From assembly GCA_018262715.1 (NCBI GenBank), contig JADFDS010000018.1:1-37128 (forward strand): a DNA stretch of 37,128 nt, read 5' to 3'. The translations under genes were made by a program, and so were the position numbers. Origin of the DNA: Bacteroidota bacterium (GTDB lineage Bacteria > Bacteroidota > Bacteroidia > Bacteroidales > VadinHA17). This document shows positions 1 to 8,739 of this stretch, in pieces (the stretch's first letter is position 1; the number at the start of each line of letters is the position of its first letter). The notes below the pieces were generated by a model, which ran no database searches, had not been told where the DNA came from, and was given only the letters and a program-made list of their open reading frames with translations.

Positions 1-44
1 GGAATGCAGCGATCCGTAGCGGGGCAGAATTGCAGGCTACATGA

Positions 45-2066
45 TCAGCGACTTTTCAGAATTTTGAAGTATTCTGATTTTTGGCCCCGGGTAACATTCA
101 ACAGATACCATCCCGGCTCAAGACTCTCCAGATCAAGGATTATCAGGTCTCCCTCCTTCTCCCCTGTCAGCAGTAGCTTTCCAGAAATATCCGTAATGCT
201 GTACCGGGTTTTCGCCGCGAGGCTCTCTTTCGGATCCAGCCAGATTGACAGTTTATCCCGGAAGGGAACGGGAAAAATAAGCAAGCTGTTTTCAGTAACA
301 GGACCGATACCGGTAACAACATAATTATATGGTTCGGACAGTTCCGAAGGACAGCCGTCAGCTATCACCTGCAGTGTGTAAATACCGGTAATAGAGGGAT
401 ATAGCGTTTTTGCCGTCTGCCCGGAAAAGGTATCATTTACATACCACCGGTTGTTAATCTCACTCGATGACATAAGCCTGACAGTTCCGGATATTGTGTC
501 GGCAGCTATAACGGGCTTTTTCGGATTAACGCATAACTCCATCCACACCGTATCTGCTTCTTCATAAGAATCATTGCCCGGCTCGGTTGCGATGACCGTA
601 ATCTTGCCCGGAGCGCTGTATATCAGCCTGTTCTTTTCAAAATAAGCGTTACCTGCCATCACCTTGAAAAAGACCTCCTCTCCCGAACCGGAAGAAGCAT
701 TCAGATAAACCGGATTGTCACCATCGGTAATTATGCCGGGATCTTCCACGACAATTGTATTCTCCGCCTTATCAATGGAAACCGTAATATTCTCCACGCT
801 GAAATATGTGCTGTCAGTCCCGTCAGTATAAGCTTTGATCAAAGCCGTGCCCAGCCCGGTGGCACGCATCTCGTTCCCTTCAATATGGGTCTTGTTGTCC
901 ATGCTGATGAAACTTACATCGAGACCTGATCCGGATGCGGCACTGATTGTCTGATACTGGTAAAGCTTCATGGGATTCAATGGCTGGTAACTGATGGCGA
1001 AATACTTCTTTCCCGGCGCCGATTCGATTGTAACCAGAAGTTTATTGGAGTATTGGGTTGTAAGAAAAACAGTTCCTTCAGGAGATTCGCAAAAATATCC
1101 GATCACATTGACTGTGGCGGGAATACCTTCATTGGATGAGACCCATTTTTGAGAATAGGCCATCCTGGAATAGATACCCGGAGAGACACCTGAAACCCGG
1201 CTGGCAAACAGGTGTCCGGAGGAAGCATGGAATAAACTATTCATTAATAGTGTAAAAGGCAACGGGTTTGTTGCGCCCCAGGTTTCCTGATGCCATGCTG
1301 TTGAGGCAATGGCACCGGAAACGGTATTTCTGAACAGTCCCACGACCTGGAAATTGGTTACCACACCATCGAGAGATATGATCATCTCCGAGCCGGAAGT
1401 AAAATCAATCCCCAGGATCTGCGCTACCTTGATCACATAAACCGTACCATCAATATTCAGTCTTATCTCTTTTTTCAGCCACCGGTTTTGATTCTCATCC
1501 CAGAGCCAGAGGCCGCCGTTCACTCCATTATCATCCTGCTGCAGAGTACAGAACAGATTTCCATCTGCGTCGGAAACAATGTTATTCACGTAATTTGAAG
1601 GGAGGCCACTTGTACAGACGGTCCACGACCTGCCATTGTCTGCAGACCTGAATATTCCTCCTGCAACGGGTGAGCAGGCATACAGATAGCCGTTCCGGTC
1701 TTCAGCAAAACCCGTAACAAAAGCAAGGCCGACAGGTATCGCTTCCCATTTGTCGCTGTTTGCTTCATTCCGGTATATCTCTTCAATCCCGCCACCTAAA
1801 ATGGTTCCGTTCTTAGCGGCAAACAGAGTGGTGACAGGCTTATCTTTCGGGAGCTCCCAAACATGATCCCAGGTGGTTCCTTTATCTGCAGTCCTGAAAA
1901 TTCCCAGATTGTAGGTGGAGACATAGATCGCGTTGCGGTAGGGCGAGTAGAGTATTCCGGAGTGCTGAGCATTTGCAGCTGATTCCACACCGCTTATCTT
2001 CCAGAAAGACTGTGCGCTGATGCTGAAAGTGGAAATAAAGAATATGAATAATGCTAATATTTTCAT
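45..2066 (-). CDS. T9SS type A sorting domain protein with Asp-box (BNR-like) repeats
   Basis: Secreted or cell-surface protein of about 673 residues. The start at 2066 gives a signal peptide (MKILALFIFFISTFSISAQ); the frame stays open upstream to 2189, but that extension would bury the signal. Two Asp-box motifs (S/T-x-D-x-G-x-x-W) are visible at residues about 59-66 (TADKGTTW) and 141-148 (SADNGRSW), typical of sialidase-like or photosystem-assembly-like propellers. A middle Ig-like part precedes a C-terminal domain with the T9SS type A pattern (LLIFPVPFRDKLSIWL, then ITDISGKLL, ending GWYLLNVTRG..YFKILKSR). Such tails direct export and anchoring through the type IX system in Bacteroidota. 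The N-terminal repeats suggest a beta-propeller; no catalytic residues are recognisable, so no enzymatic role is assigned. Confidence 0.85.
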   Translation of the reverse strand: MKILALFIFFISTFSISAQSFWKISGVESAANAQHSGILYSPYRNAIYVSTYNLGIFRTADKGTTWDHVWELPKDKPVTTLFAAKNGTILGGGIEEIYRNEANSDKWEAIPVGLAFVTGFAEDRNGYLYACSPVAGGIFRSADNGRSWTVCTSGLPSNYVNNIVSDADGNLFCTLQQDDNGVNGGLWLWDENQNRWLKKEIRLNIDGTVYVIKVAQILGIDFTSGSEMIISLDGVVTNFQVVGLFRNTVSGAIASTAWHQETWGATNPLPFTLLMNSLFHASSGHLFASRVSGVSPGIYSRMAYSQKWVSSNEGIPATVNVIGYFCESPEGTVFLTTQYSNKLLVTIESAPGKKYFAISYQPLNPMKLYQYQTISAASGSGLDVSFISMDNKTHIEGNEMRATGLGTALIKAYTDGTDSTYFSVENITVSIDKAENTIVVEDPGIITDGDNPVYLNASSGSGEEVFFKVMAGNAYFEKNRLIYSAPGKITVIATEPGNDSYEEADTVWMELCVNPKKPVIAADTISGTVRLMSSSEINNRWYVNDTFSGQTAKTLYPSITGIYTLQVIADGCPSELSEPYNYVVTGIGPVTENSLLIFPVPFRDKLSIWLDPKESLAAKTRYSITDISGKLLLTGEKEGDLIILDLESLEPGWYLLNVTRGQKSEYFKILKSR

Positions 2067-2237
2067 ATCCGGTCTGTCCGGGGAACGGTCGGTCTTCGTC
2101 CCGGTTGATTTTTTAACAATCGACTCTGCGAATTGTTTAACGCGAGGTTGATAATGAAGGGATTGACCCCGAACTTGTGTTCCCGACAAGACAGGGCGCG
2201 CTATGAGTCTGCTACGGAATAGTATTCCGGCATTCAG

Positions 2238-2849
2238 TCAGGGTATTAGTCCCTTGCAGCCATGGCGGCGACAGAAGATCCACCAGTGAATTCCAGGCTC
2301 TGGATAGTAACCGGCCAGGTTTACCCTTCCGCTGCCGACCTTCCCTGCAGATGCCAGTTCAGAATATTTCTTTAAGTTCTTAAGCTGCCTTAACATCATG
2401 ATTTTATTTATAATGGAAAACGCAGAGAAGAAAAACCGTGAAAGAGCGTTGCGCCTTATGTACCCCGATATTTTGCACCACAACCTGGCCCCGTGGCCAT
2501 CCTCTTCTATTCTGTATTCCATGTACAGGCTCCGCAGGCACAGACTGAAAGGCGGATTGACAGGCTCGCAATACCGGCAGGCAATAAAGGAGTCCTCTTC
2601 AAATTCTGATATATGAAATGCAAGCAGGAAATGGGTGTTAATCCTGAGAGGCGGAAGGTTTTCAATTATAAAACCGGGCGATTTCCGCCTGCCGTTATCA
2701 ATGAAGTCGTAACTGTAAGGAGCAACCCTCAGCTGTGTCAGCCATATGAAGATATCATGAGCACTGGCGTCTATTCCGATGCTCCTCAGCAGGTTCCTGC
2801 GCCTCGCACCCGGGATATCAGGCAGGGAATCGATGAAAAACTGTGGCAC
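2238..2849 (-). CDS. SRPBCC-family (START-like) protein
   Basis: A 203-residue cytosolic protein. The motif IDASAHDIFIWLTQLRVAPYSYDFIDN, read in pieces at residues about 26-52, matches SRPBCC proteins with a 'QLRVAPYSYDWIDN' signature, and HISEFEEDSFIA fits the next strands. These folds make a hydrophobic cavity that binds lipids or other small ligands. The only in-frame start downstream of the previous stop is GTG at 2849 (complement CAC at 2847-2849), three bases after the flavoprotein gene, so the two are almost certainly co-transcribed and translationally linked. The C-terminus (NLAGYYPEPGIHWWIFCRRHGCKGLIP) is rich in aromatic and basic residues. The ligand is unknown; the pairing with a redox flavoprotein may mean it presents a substrate or acts on the same compound. 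Confidence 0.7.
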   Translation of the reverse strand: MPQFFIDSLPDIPGARRRNLLRSIGIDASAHDIFIWLTQLRVAPYSYDFIDNGRRKSPGFIIENLPPLRINTHFLLAFHISEFEEDSFIACRYCEPVNPPFSLCLRSLYMEYRIEEDGHGARLWCKISGYIRRNALSRFFFSAFSIINKIMMLRQLKNLKKYSELASAGKVGSGRVNLAGYYPEPGIHWWIFCRRHGCKGLIP

Positions 2850-2852
2850 AGA

Positions 2853-3617
2853 TTAACTCCTTATTATCTGAATTGCCAGCCTGTCGAACACTTTGCCTGA
2901 CAACTTCTTCAGCGGATTCAGCTTCACCGGGTAGAAGTAATCCGACTCAAACCAACCCTTATCGTGGAAGTAAGTATAATCGCGGCAGCTGTCATCAAGC
3001 ATCTTCTTTATGCTGGTCCTTGCCATCCTGAATATCATTAACCACCACAGTGACGGCGAGGGGTATTCATGTTTTACAAGCTGTGCATAGAATTTTCTGC
3101 TCTGCGCATCTATGATGCTGTCAAATGCCTTCTGCGATTTTTCTGTCATCGGCTCCAGGGTCTTGATACAACACCCTTTGACGACATTAAAGCCCAATCC
3201 CCTGCCTGTGAAGTCGAGGTATCTTACTATTTTCTCTCCCTTCCCGATCCCCTGGACGACGATGCTTGAAAATGTTTTCCCGAAGAAATCGGGACGGTGA
3301 AAACCAAACCCGAGCCTGTCGAGGAAAACCTTCATCATACCCGAGACCTGAAAGGAATAGTTGGGTGATGCAAAAATCACCCCGTCAGAATCCTTCATCT
3401 TTTCAATCAACTTATCCCGGTCATCCTTATGGGGACAGAATTCCTCCCCCTTGTCGAAGCAGATCCTGCAACCCCTGCAGGTTCCGATGTTGTACTCGCT
3501 TAACCGAACCATCTCATACTCCACATTGCCCATCGTCTGCAGGTTCTGCAGGAATTTTTCGCAGGCATTGTATGAATGCCGCTTTCTTCCGCTTCCGATA
3601 AATGCTGTAACTTTCAT
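2853..3617 (-). CDS. Flavodoxin-fold NAD(P)H-dependent oxidoreductase, iron-sulfur-flavoprotein-like
   Basis: A 254-residue protein of the NADPH-dependent FMN reductase/flavodoxin family. The N-terminal phosphate-binding loop is GSGRKRHSYN (8-17), and SPNYSFQVSGMMKVFLDR (84-101) is the flavin-contact segment. Cysteines at 47, 50, 53 and 61 form C-x2-C-x2-C-x7-C, fitting the compact motif (C-x2-C-x2-C-x4-7-C) that holds the 4Fe-4S cluster in archaeal iron-sulfur flavoprotein Isf. The C-terminal 80 residues (from about SPSLWWLMIFRMARTSIKKML) extend beyond a minimal flavodoxin. It is the first gene of a two-gene operon with the SRPBCC protein, with a good promoter at 3672-3679. It probably transfers electrons to a small substrate or scavenges oxidants; the substrate is not visible. 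Confidence 0.85.
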   Translation of the reverse strand: MKVTAFIGSGRKRHSYNACEKFLQNLQTMGNVEYEMVRLSEYNIGTCRGCRICFDKGEEFCPHKDDRDKLIEKMKDSDGVIFASPNYSFQVSGMMKVFLDRLGFGFHRPDFFGKTFSSIVVQGIGKGEKIVRYLDFTGRGLGFNVVKGCCIKTLEPMTEKSQKAFDSIIDAQSRKFYAQLVKHEYPSPSLWWLMIFRMARTSIKKMLDDSCRDYTYFHDKGWFESDYFYPVKLNPLKKLSGKVFDRLAIQIIRS

Positions 3618-3671
3618 AATCTGGTACTTCTTATAGGTCTGTATACTAATTGGTTCCCCCTGTCAGATGAA

Positions 3672-3679
3672 CAAAGTTA
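3672..3679 (-). promoter_or_regulatory. Bacteroidota-type -7 element (TAACTTTG) for the flavoprotein operon
   Basis: On the minus strand the octamer is TAACTTTG, an exact fit to TAnnTTTG, 54 bases before the ATG at 3617. Nineteen bases further upstream is TTTC (complement of GAAA at 3699-3702), one mismatch from the -33 TTTG. The predicted transcript would start near 3665. Confidence 0.5.
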
Positions 3680-3846
3680 CGCCATGTAAACAAGTGCAGA
3701 AAAATTATTTTCAATTGAAGAGCCATTTTAAGCCGGCCAATGGCTGAAATGCCTCAGTGAGAGACATTCGTCTTCATTTTTCCGGGATGACAATCGCGGC
3801 ATTTTCCGGAAGTTTCATAACTTGCTGCTTAACAAATTCAATAATC

Positions 3847-4620
3847 ATGAGCAGTGAAAATCAGTCAATCCACGAAATCGACTACGGTCTGATCTGTGAG
3901 TATTTCTCAAATTTTGAAAGACAGGGGCCCGGCAGTCCGGAGGTGACTAAAAAGGCTTTGAGTTTTATCGACAATCTCACGAATGACTCGGTGATTGCCG
4001 ATATCGGCTGTGGCACAGGCGGGCAGACGATGGTTCTGGCGCAGAATGCACGGGGAAGGATTACAGGGATCGATCTGTTCCCGAAATTCATCGAGCTGTT
4101 TAATGCCAATGCCGGGAAACTGAATCTTCAGGACAGGGTTAAAGGGATTACAGGTTCGATGGACAAACTTCCTTTCGGGGATGAGGAGCTGGATCTGGTC
4201 TGGTCTGAGGGGGCAATCTATAATATCGGGTTTGAGCGGGGCCTGAAGGAATGGAGAAAATTTCTGAAAAAGGGAGGATATATTGCAGTTTCCGAGAGTT
4301 CATGGTTCACCGAAGAACGGCCGGAAGAGATAAACAGGTTCTGGATGGATGCATATGCTGAGATTGACACAATACCGAGGAAGGTTGACCAGATGCAGAA
4401 AGCCGGGTATGTTCCGGTTGCTGCTTTTATCCTGCCGGAAGAGTGCTGGACGGTTAACTACCATGAACCCCAGGCTTCGATACAGGAAGCATTCCTGAAA
4501 AAGTATCCGGGGAATAAAGCTGCCGAAGATCTTGTTGCTTTCCAAAGGCATGAAGTTCAGCTATATGACAAGTACAAGGAGTATTACGGCTATGTGTTTT
4601 ACATAGGGAGGAAGATTTAG
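3847..4620 (+). CDS. Class I SAM-dependent methyltransferase
   Basis: A 257-residue cytosolic methyltransferase. The SAM-binding motif I is [10 protein letters not shown] (51-60), followed by the acidic end of strand beta2 (ITGIDLFP) and a post-motif [35 protein letters not shown] typical of the UbiE/Methyltransf_25 group. The ATG at 3847 is chosen because the protein then begins just before conserved sequence ([20 protein letters not shown]). In-frame ATGs at 3757 and 3787 would add about 30 unlikely residues. It stands alone, divergent from the flavoprotein operon, so neighbours do not tell the substrate. It probably methylates a small molecule. Confidence 0.85.
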   Translation: MSSENQSIHEIDYGLICEYFSNFERQGPGSPEVTKKALSFIDNLTNDSVIADIGCGTGGQTMVLAQNARGRITGIDLFPKFIELFNANAGKLNLQDRVKGITGSMDKLPFGDEELDLVWSEGAIYNIGFERGLKEWRKFLKKGGYIAVSESSWFTEERPEEINRFWMDAYAEIDTIPRKVDQMQKAGYVPVAAFILPEECWTVNYHEPQASIQEAFLKKYPGNKAAEDLVAFQRHEVQLYDKYKEYYGYVFYIGRKI

Positions 4621-4769
4621 CGGCATGGTCAGGTAATTCCGAAGAGGTGCATTTTCACTCCAATCTCCCTCTTCAAGAAGAACAGCTGCCTGAATACATA
4701 TTCTTGCAGCCTATTTTTTTGACTATCTTCAGCCATGGGTTTATGGAACAAATAAAAAGCACTCAAGTC

Positions 4770-5339
4770 ATGAAAACCAGAAGATTATCATTAGTATTCG
4801 GACTTCTCGTCCTTGCCACCGGCAGCGCCATGTCACAAACGGCAGGCAATTCTGTCACTGATCTCCTCCTCTCTGCATGGTCGCCACGCAATTACACCGA
4901 GGTGGCCGTTACCGACCAGCAGATTGATATGATTCTGCAGTGCGGGATCAAGGCGCCCAGCTCGCGCAACGGACAACCATGGCACTTCACGGTGCTTAAG
5001 AATGAAGCAATGATAAAGGAGATCATCTCCAATATAACACCCGGCAATGTGATCATAATCATCTCAGGCAAAGTGTCACAGTCGGGCTCCACACCCGACT
5101 TCGACTGCGGGCTGGCAACACAGAACATGTTCGTGGCTGCCACCTCCATGGGCCTCGGGGCAAGGATTTATGGCGGTCCCATTGCCGCAGCCAGGGAAAA
5201 ACGGGAGGCACTGCAGATACCGGAAGGATTCACCCCTGTCATAATGCTCCGTGTGGGTAACATAGAGAAAGGCACTGACGCCGTCACCGGTGCATCTCCC
5301 CGCAAGTCAAAAGAGGAGATTGTCAACTGGGTCAGGTAA
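4770..5339 (+). CDS. Exported nitroreductase-family protein
   Basis: A 189-residue FMN-dependent nitroreductase-fold protein. The start at 4770 gives a signal peptide (MKTRRLSLVFGLLVLATGSAMSQ); an upstream ATG at 4743 would extend it by nine residues. The family's FMN-binding signature is present as IKAPSSRNGQPWHF, and GLATQNMFVAATSMGLGARIYGG is the second conserved segment. It is one of two nitroreductase-family genes flanking an AraC regulator; the other (6752-7768) lacks a signal peptide. Export is unusual for this normally cytosolic family, though secreted members exist in Bacteroidota. It would have to receive flavin in the periplasm or be exported folded; the electron donor there is unclear. 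Confidence 0.8.
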   Translation: MKTRRLSLVFGLLVLATGSAMSQTAGNSVTDLLLSAWSPRNYTEVAVTDQQIDMILQCGIKAPSSRNGQPWHFTVLKNEAMIKEIISNITPGNVIIIISGKVSQSGSTPDFDCGLATQNMFVAATSMGLGARIYGGPIAAAREKREALQIPEGFTPVIMLRVGNIEKGTDAVTGASPRKSKEEIVNWVR

Positions 5340-5344
5340 CTTTG
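5337..5344 (+). promoter_or_regulatory. -7 element TAACTTTG before the AraC gene
   Basis: An exact TAnnTTTG octamer that includes the nitroreductase stop codon (TAA 5337-5339), 87 bases before the AraC-family start at 5432. No good -33 TTTG is seen at 19-21 bases. A bulged hairpin (AATCCCTGT-CA-ACAGGATT, 5369-5387) lies in the predicted leader. Confidence 0.35.
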
Positions 5345-5431
5345 TAAGACATTTTCAAATGGCGTGAAAATCCCTGTCAACAGGATTGTCTACAACTGCA
5401 TTCTCCAGATGGAAATCAAGGCCAGGAAGAA

Positions 5432-6562
5432 ATGGAATACATCCTTATTATAGGAACTTTCGAAGCCCTGTTTCTGCTTCTGCTGCTGCTCGGGAAAAAG
5501 AACAAATCACTTCCGGATTATTTTCTTGCGGCAATCTTCGTGTTATACGCTATCAGCATCGGGGGCGTTTATCTCGAATTACAAAACTTCAGCCACAATT
5601 TCACATATTCCGCAATAATCAGTACAAGCTGGGTATTCCTCTTCCTTCATGGTCCGGCGCTGTGGTTTTACATCAGGAGCTTATCCGATCACGAATTCAG
5701 ATTCAAACCCCTGTACCTGCTTCACTTCGTACCTTTCATCTTCTTTTCGGTCTTCCACTATTTCAATTTCATCAATCTCACTGTTCCTGAAAAGATCAGG
5801 TTCCTTGAAAATGACCTGTTCAAGGAATCGGTCTCTTATAAGATAACAGTTATGCTGATTGGGGTGTCCACCATCAGTTACAATATATGGGCTCTCAACC
5901 TGATCAGGAGAAGGCGGGACAGATTAATGCAGCATTACTCGAAAATTGAAGACATCGACCTCGGTTGGCTCAGCGCACTCACAATTGCCACGCTGATAAG
6001 CTACTCAGTCAACGTGACCCTCTTCAACCTTGACATGATCTTCCATTTCGCGACCTACAATTTCCTGATAATCTTAACGAATGGTTTTGCATCGGTATAC
6101 ATCCTTTTCCTGGGTTACTTCGGGATACGGCAGGGTAATATCTTTATAAACCAATCGAAAGAAATACAGAAATCAGGCGTTAAATCAGCTTTAACTGAGG
6201 CTTCATCTCCCGTCAAAAACACAGACGATGCCTTTATAAAAACTCTCACCCGGGATATGGAGGAGAAGCAGCCATACCTTGATCCGGATATTACAATCTC
6301 CAGGCTGAGCGAGATGCTGAATGTCAAAGTCGAGTTCCTTTCAGAGGTGCTCAACGCCCGGCTTAACCAGAATTTTTTCGATTTCATCAACAGGTACAGG
6401 GTAGGTGAATTTAAAGAGCAGTGCGTTTTAAAGGCAAACAGCCATCTCTCCATAATGGGCATCGCCTATAACTGCGGATTTAACTCAAAAGCTTCATTTT
6501 ACAGGGCTTTCAGGAAGTTCGAAGGGATGTCCCCAAGTGAATATATCGGGAAAGTCTCATAA
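5432..6562 (+). CDS. Membrane-anchored AraC-family transcriptional regulator
   Basis: A 376-residue protein with two parts. Residues 1-220 carry about seven hydrophobic helices (starting YILIIGTFEALFLLLLLLG and including WVFLFLHGPALWFYIRSL and LLHFVPFIFFSVFHYF), the layout of Bacteroidota '7TM-AraC' regulators. The C-terminal 100 residues hold the double helix-turn-helix: ITISRLSEMLNVKVEFLSEVLN and the conserved second unit SIMGIAYNCGFNSKASFYRAFRKFEGMSPSEY. The membrane part probably senses a signal in the envelope while the tail binds DNA. Direct repeats begin at its stop codon (6561-6598) upstream of the Acg-like gene, so that gene run is its likely target. The nearby nitroreductases suggest a redox or toxic-compound response, but this is inferred. 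Confidence 0.9.
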   Translation: MEYILIIGTFEALFLLLLLLGKKNKSLPDYFLAAIFVLYAISIGGVYLELQNFSHNFTYSAIISTSWVFLFLHGPALWFYIRSLSDHEFRFKPLYLLHFVPFIFFSVFHYFNFINLTVPEKIRFLENDLFKESVSYKITVMLIGVSTISYNIWALNLIRRRRDRLMQHYSKIEDIDLGWLSALTIATLISYSVNVTLFNLDMIFHFATYNFLIILTNGFASVYILFLGYFGIRQGNIFINQSKEIQKSGVKSALTEASSPVKNTDDAFIKTLTRDMEEKQPYLDPDITISRLSEMLNVKVEFLSEVLNARLNQNFFDFINRYRVGEFKEQCVLKANSHLSIMGIAYNCGFNSKASFYRAFRKFEGMSPSEYIGKVS

Positions 6563-6598
6563 AAAGTGGGACTCCTTTTTCCAAAAAGTGGTACTTCC
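6561..6598 (+). promoter_or_regulatory. Direct repeat, 22-bp period: candidate AraC operator
   Basis: AAAAAGTGGGACTCC at 6561-6575 recurs as AAAAAGTGGTACTTCC at 6583-6598, about two helical turns apart, which suits an AraC protein binding tandem sites on one DNA face. It overlaps the end of the AraC-family gene and lies about 40 bases upstream of the -7 element at 6637, a usual activator position. A shorter echo, GGTACTTTTG, is part of the promoter itself. Confidence 0.55.
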
Positions 6599-6636
6599 AG
6601 GATAACCGGTGAGACTACGGCCTAATGCCAGTACGG

Positions 6637-6644
6637 TACTTTTG
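6637..6644 (+). promoter_or_regulatory. -7 element TACTTTTG for the Acg-like gene run
   Basis: Exact TAnnTTTG match, 107 bases upstream of the ATG at 6752. There is no recognisable -33 TTTG, which fits a promoter that needs an activator such as the AraC protein whose candidate sites lie just upstream. Confidence 0.5.
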
Positions 6645-6751
6645 TCGCGAACAATTTCAATTACCGAAGATGGACAGAGCAGCAATTATTCTTATCAGAG
6701 TTATATCAATCCAGGCGAGTAACCTCCTGCTGGTAGTCAGGCATTTAATTT

Positions 6752-7768
6752 ATGGCCAGTAAAATATGGATACCTGGTTTAATCAAGCGCATTGAAATGA
6801 TACATGAAGAGACCATGTTAAGGATTGTCAAGTATGCTGTGAAGGCTCCTTCATGTCATAATGCACAACCATGGAGATTCAAGATCAGGAATGACACAAT
6901 ATGCCTGTTGCCTGACTTCACCAGGGCGTTGCCTGTTGCCGATAACGATAATCATTCTTTATATATAAGCATGGGGTGCGCCCTGGAAAACATGATTCTT
7001 GCGGCGCATGAATTCGGTTATGATACAGAGGTTGAAATCACGGGCAATGGAAATAATCCGCAAATCATTGTTGCGCTTCATGATGAACCCGAGGGGGTCA
7101 AACCGGAGTTGTTCGATTATATTTTAAAACGGCAGGCAAGAAGGAATAAATACAGAAATGATAAAGTGCCTGACAACCTGATAAGTGAACTTTTTAATGA
7201 TCCTGATGATGAAGGTGTCTCGACAAAGCTGTTTCTCTCGGGAAATGAGATGAGGGAGATGATCCCTTACATTTCTGAAGGCACCAGGCTGCAATTCAGC
7301 AACAAGGCATTTGTCGACGAGTTGGTTGGCTGGGTACGGTTCAGTGAGAAGGAGGCAATGCTGAAAGGTGATGGTATCCGGGCAGGCGCGATGGGTTTAC
7401 CAAATACGGGAAGGCTTATCGGAAAGATAATAATGAAGTATTTTATCTCTGCCGAAATTGAGGCCAGGCGTATGGAGGAGCTGGCCCGGGCTTCTTCAGG
7501 ATTCGCTCTCTTCATGGCAGAGAAGAACGACCCGTACCACTGGATAAGACTGGGCCAGGCTTTTCAGCGCTTCGGCCTTAAGGCGGCAAAATACCAGGTC
7601 AGTCATTCTCATCTGGATATGCCCTGTGAGGAGATGGAGGTACGTGATAAACTTATTAACCACTTGCAGCTGAAAGACCTGACGCCGTTGCTGCTAATCC
7701 GGTTTGGTTATTCGGGACCAATGCCATACTCATTCAGGAGAAGTTTTTATAAATTGCTTGATCCATGA
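6752..7768 (+). CDS. Acg-like nitroreductase-family flavoprotein
   Basis: A 338-residue protein, longer than a classical nitroreductase (about 200) and of the length of the Acg/Rv-type FMN-binding group, in which two nitroreductase-like halves form one chain. The hallmark is AVKAPSCHNAQPWRFKI at about residues 29-45, with LYISMGCALENMILAAHEFGY as the second segment. No signal peptide. In-frame ATGs at 6797 and 6815 are alternative starts closer to the conserved region. Its stop overlaps the start of the next gene (ATGA at 7765-7768), so the two are translationally coupled. Acg-type proteins are thought to bind or store FMN rather than reduce nitro compounds; the exact role here is open. It is the first gene of a co-directional run probably controlled by the upstream AraC regulator. 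Confidence 0.8.
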   Translation: MASKIWIPGLIKRIEMIHEETMLRIVKYAVKAPSCHNAQPWRFKIRNDTICLLPDFTRALPVADNDNHSLYISMGCALENMILAAHEFGYDTEVEITGNGNNPQIIVALHDEPEGVKPELFDYILKRQARRNKYRNDKVPDNLISELFNDPDDEGVSTKLFLSGNEMREMIPYISEGTRLQFSNKAFVDELVGWVRFSEKEAMLKGDGIRAGAMGLPNTGRLIGKIIMKYFISAEIEARRMEELARASSGFALFMAEKNDPYHWIRLGQAFQRFGLKAAKYQVSHSHLDMPCEEMEVRDKLINHLQLKDLTPLLLIRFGYSGPMPYSFRRSFYKLLDP

Positions 7769-8685
7769 ATAGAATTGCAGATTCCCCTGTCCTGATTTTC
7801 CTGGCTACGTTTGGCCTGTCATGGGTGTTCTGGACGTCTCCTGTACCGGGCACTACAGGAATCCTCGCAGATATCAGGACGGAAAAACCTGTCCCCCGGC
7901 CGGAGGTCTTCATAGTCGGATCCATTCATTCCATGCATTATAACCCTGACTACCATTATTCAATTAATGACCTGCTGGAGCAGATCATTGCCTTGAAGCC
8001 TGACGTGGTTTGCGGGGAGATCGCCCCTGAGGCATTTGAACATATAACTGAAGGCTACTTCCCACCCGAGGCAGCCTTGCTGGCAGAGATGGCACCTGAG
8101 CTTCATTACCGGTTCGTCCCGGTCGACTGGCGGCTGGATTATGCCACCCAGTCGAAAGCGGACAGCATTTATCCGGAATCGGTGAAGGAGAAACTGGCAC
8201 CTTTCGGAAGCACCTATTTCGCCAGGATGAATGAATCAGCCAGCCAGTCTATGTATGATGCAGTACACTGCGAATCAAACATCGCGATTATTGATTCTGT
8301 ATTTGAACAGATCATTGGCGCAGACCCGATTGCCGAAACAGCCCATGGCAACTGGCACGAGCGCAACCGGCGGATTGCAGAGAACGGGATGAATGCTGCC
8401 GGGGATGCGCAAAGAATAGTCTTTGTTTTCGGAAGTGATCACATTCCACAGATAAGGAGACAGTTACAAATCCTGGGATTCGAACCGCAGGTTCCGGACC
8501 GTTTGTTTATCCCGTCAGGGAACCATAAGGTACCCGATGCCGTCCTGAAACGCTGGAAACACAACCTGGAGAACCTGCGATTAATCCGCGACAGAAAAAT
8601 CCCGGTCACGGATGATTACTTTCAGAAGATAATCAACAGTGGCCGGATCAGGGAACTTGAACAGGCCATACAAAAATCGTCATAA
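7765..8685 (+). CDS. TraB/TIKI/EreA-ChaN superfamily-like protein, probably exported
   Basis: A 306-residue protein with an N-terminal hydrophobic segment (VLIFLATFGLSWVFWTS) that could be a signal or anchor. It shows the layout described for the TIKI/TraB-PrgY fold: first GxxH at G52-S-I-H55, a glutamate in VVCGEIAPE (E85), an R-N-rich helix (HERNRRIAENG, about 198-208) and a second GxxH at G223-S-D-H226. Members include metal-dependent proteases (TIKI), EreA-like esterases and ChaN-like haem proteins. The start codon overlaps the stop of the Acg-like gene, so the two probably act together or at equal dose. It may belong to a DUF family rather than TraB proper; activity is not shown by sequence alone. 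Confidence 0.6.
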   Translation: MNRIADSPVLIFLATFGLSWVFWTSPVPGTTGILADIRTEKPVPRPEVFIVGSIHSMHYNPDYHYSINDLLEQIIALKPDVVCGEIAPEAFEHITEGYFPPEAALLAEMAPELHYRFVPVDWRLDYATQSKADSIYPESVKEKLAPFGSTYFARMNESASQSMYDAVHCESNIAIIDSVFEQIIGADPIAETAHGNWHERNRRIAENGMNAAGDAQRIVFVFGSDHIPQIRRQLQILGFEPQVPDRLFIPSGNHKVPDAVLKRWKHNLENLRLIRDRKIPVTDDYFQKIINSGRIRELEQAIQKSS

Positions 8686-8739
8686 ATCAATTGCTCCGGG
8701 ATAGAGAACCCTGAGCGCTTCAACGAAAAAATCAAGATA

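Noticed and set aside
5369-5387. Bulged hairpin AATCCCTGT-CA-ACAGGATT after the exported nitroreductase
   Set aside because: No T-run follows and the stem is interrupted, so I did not call it a terminator; it may be only a leader structure of the AraC gene.
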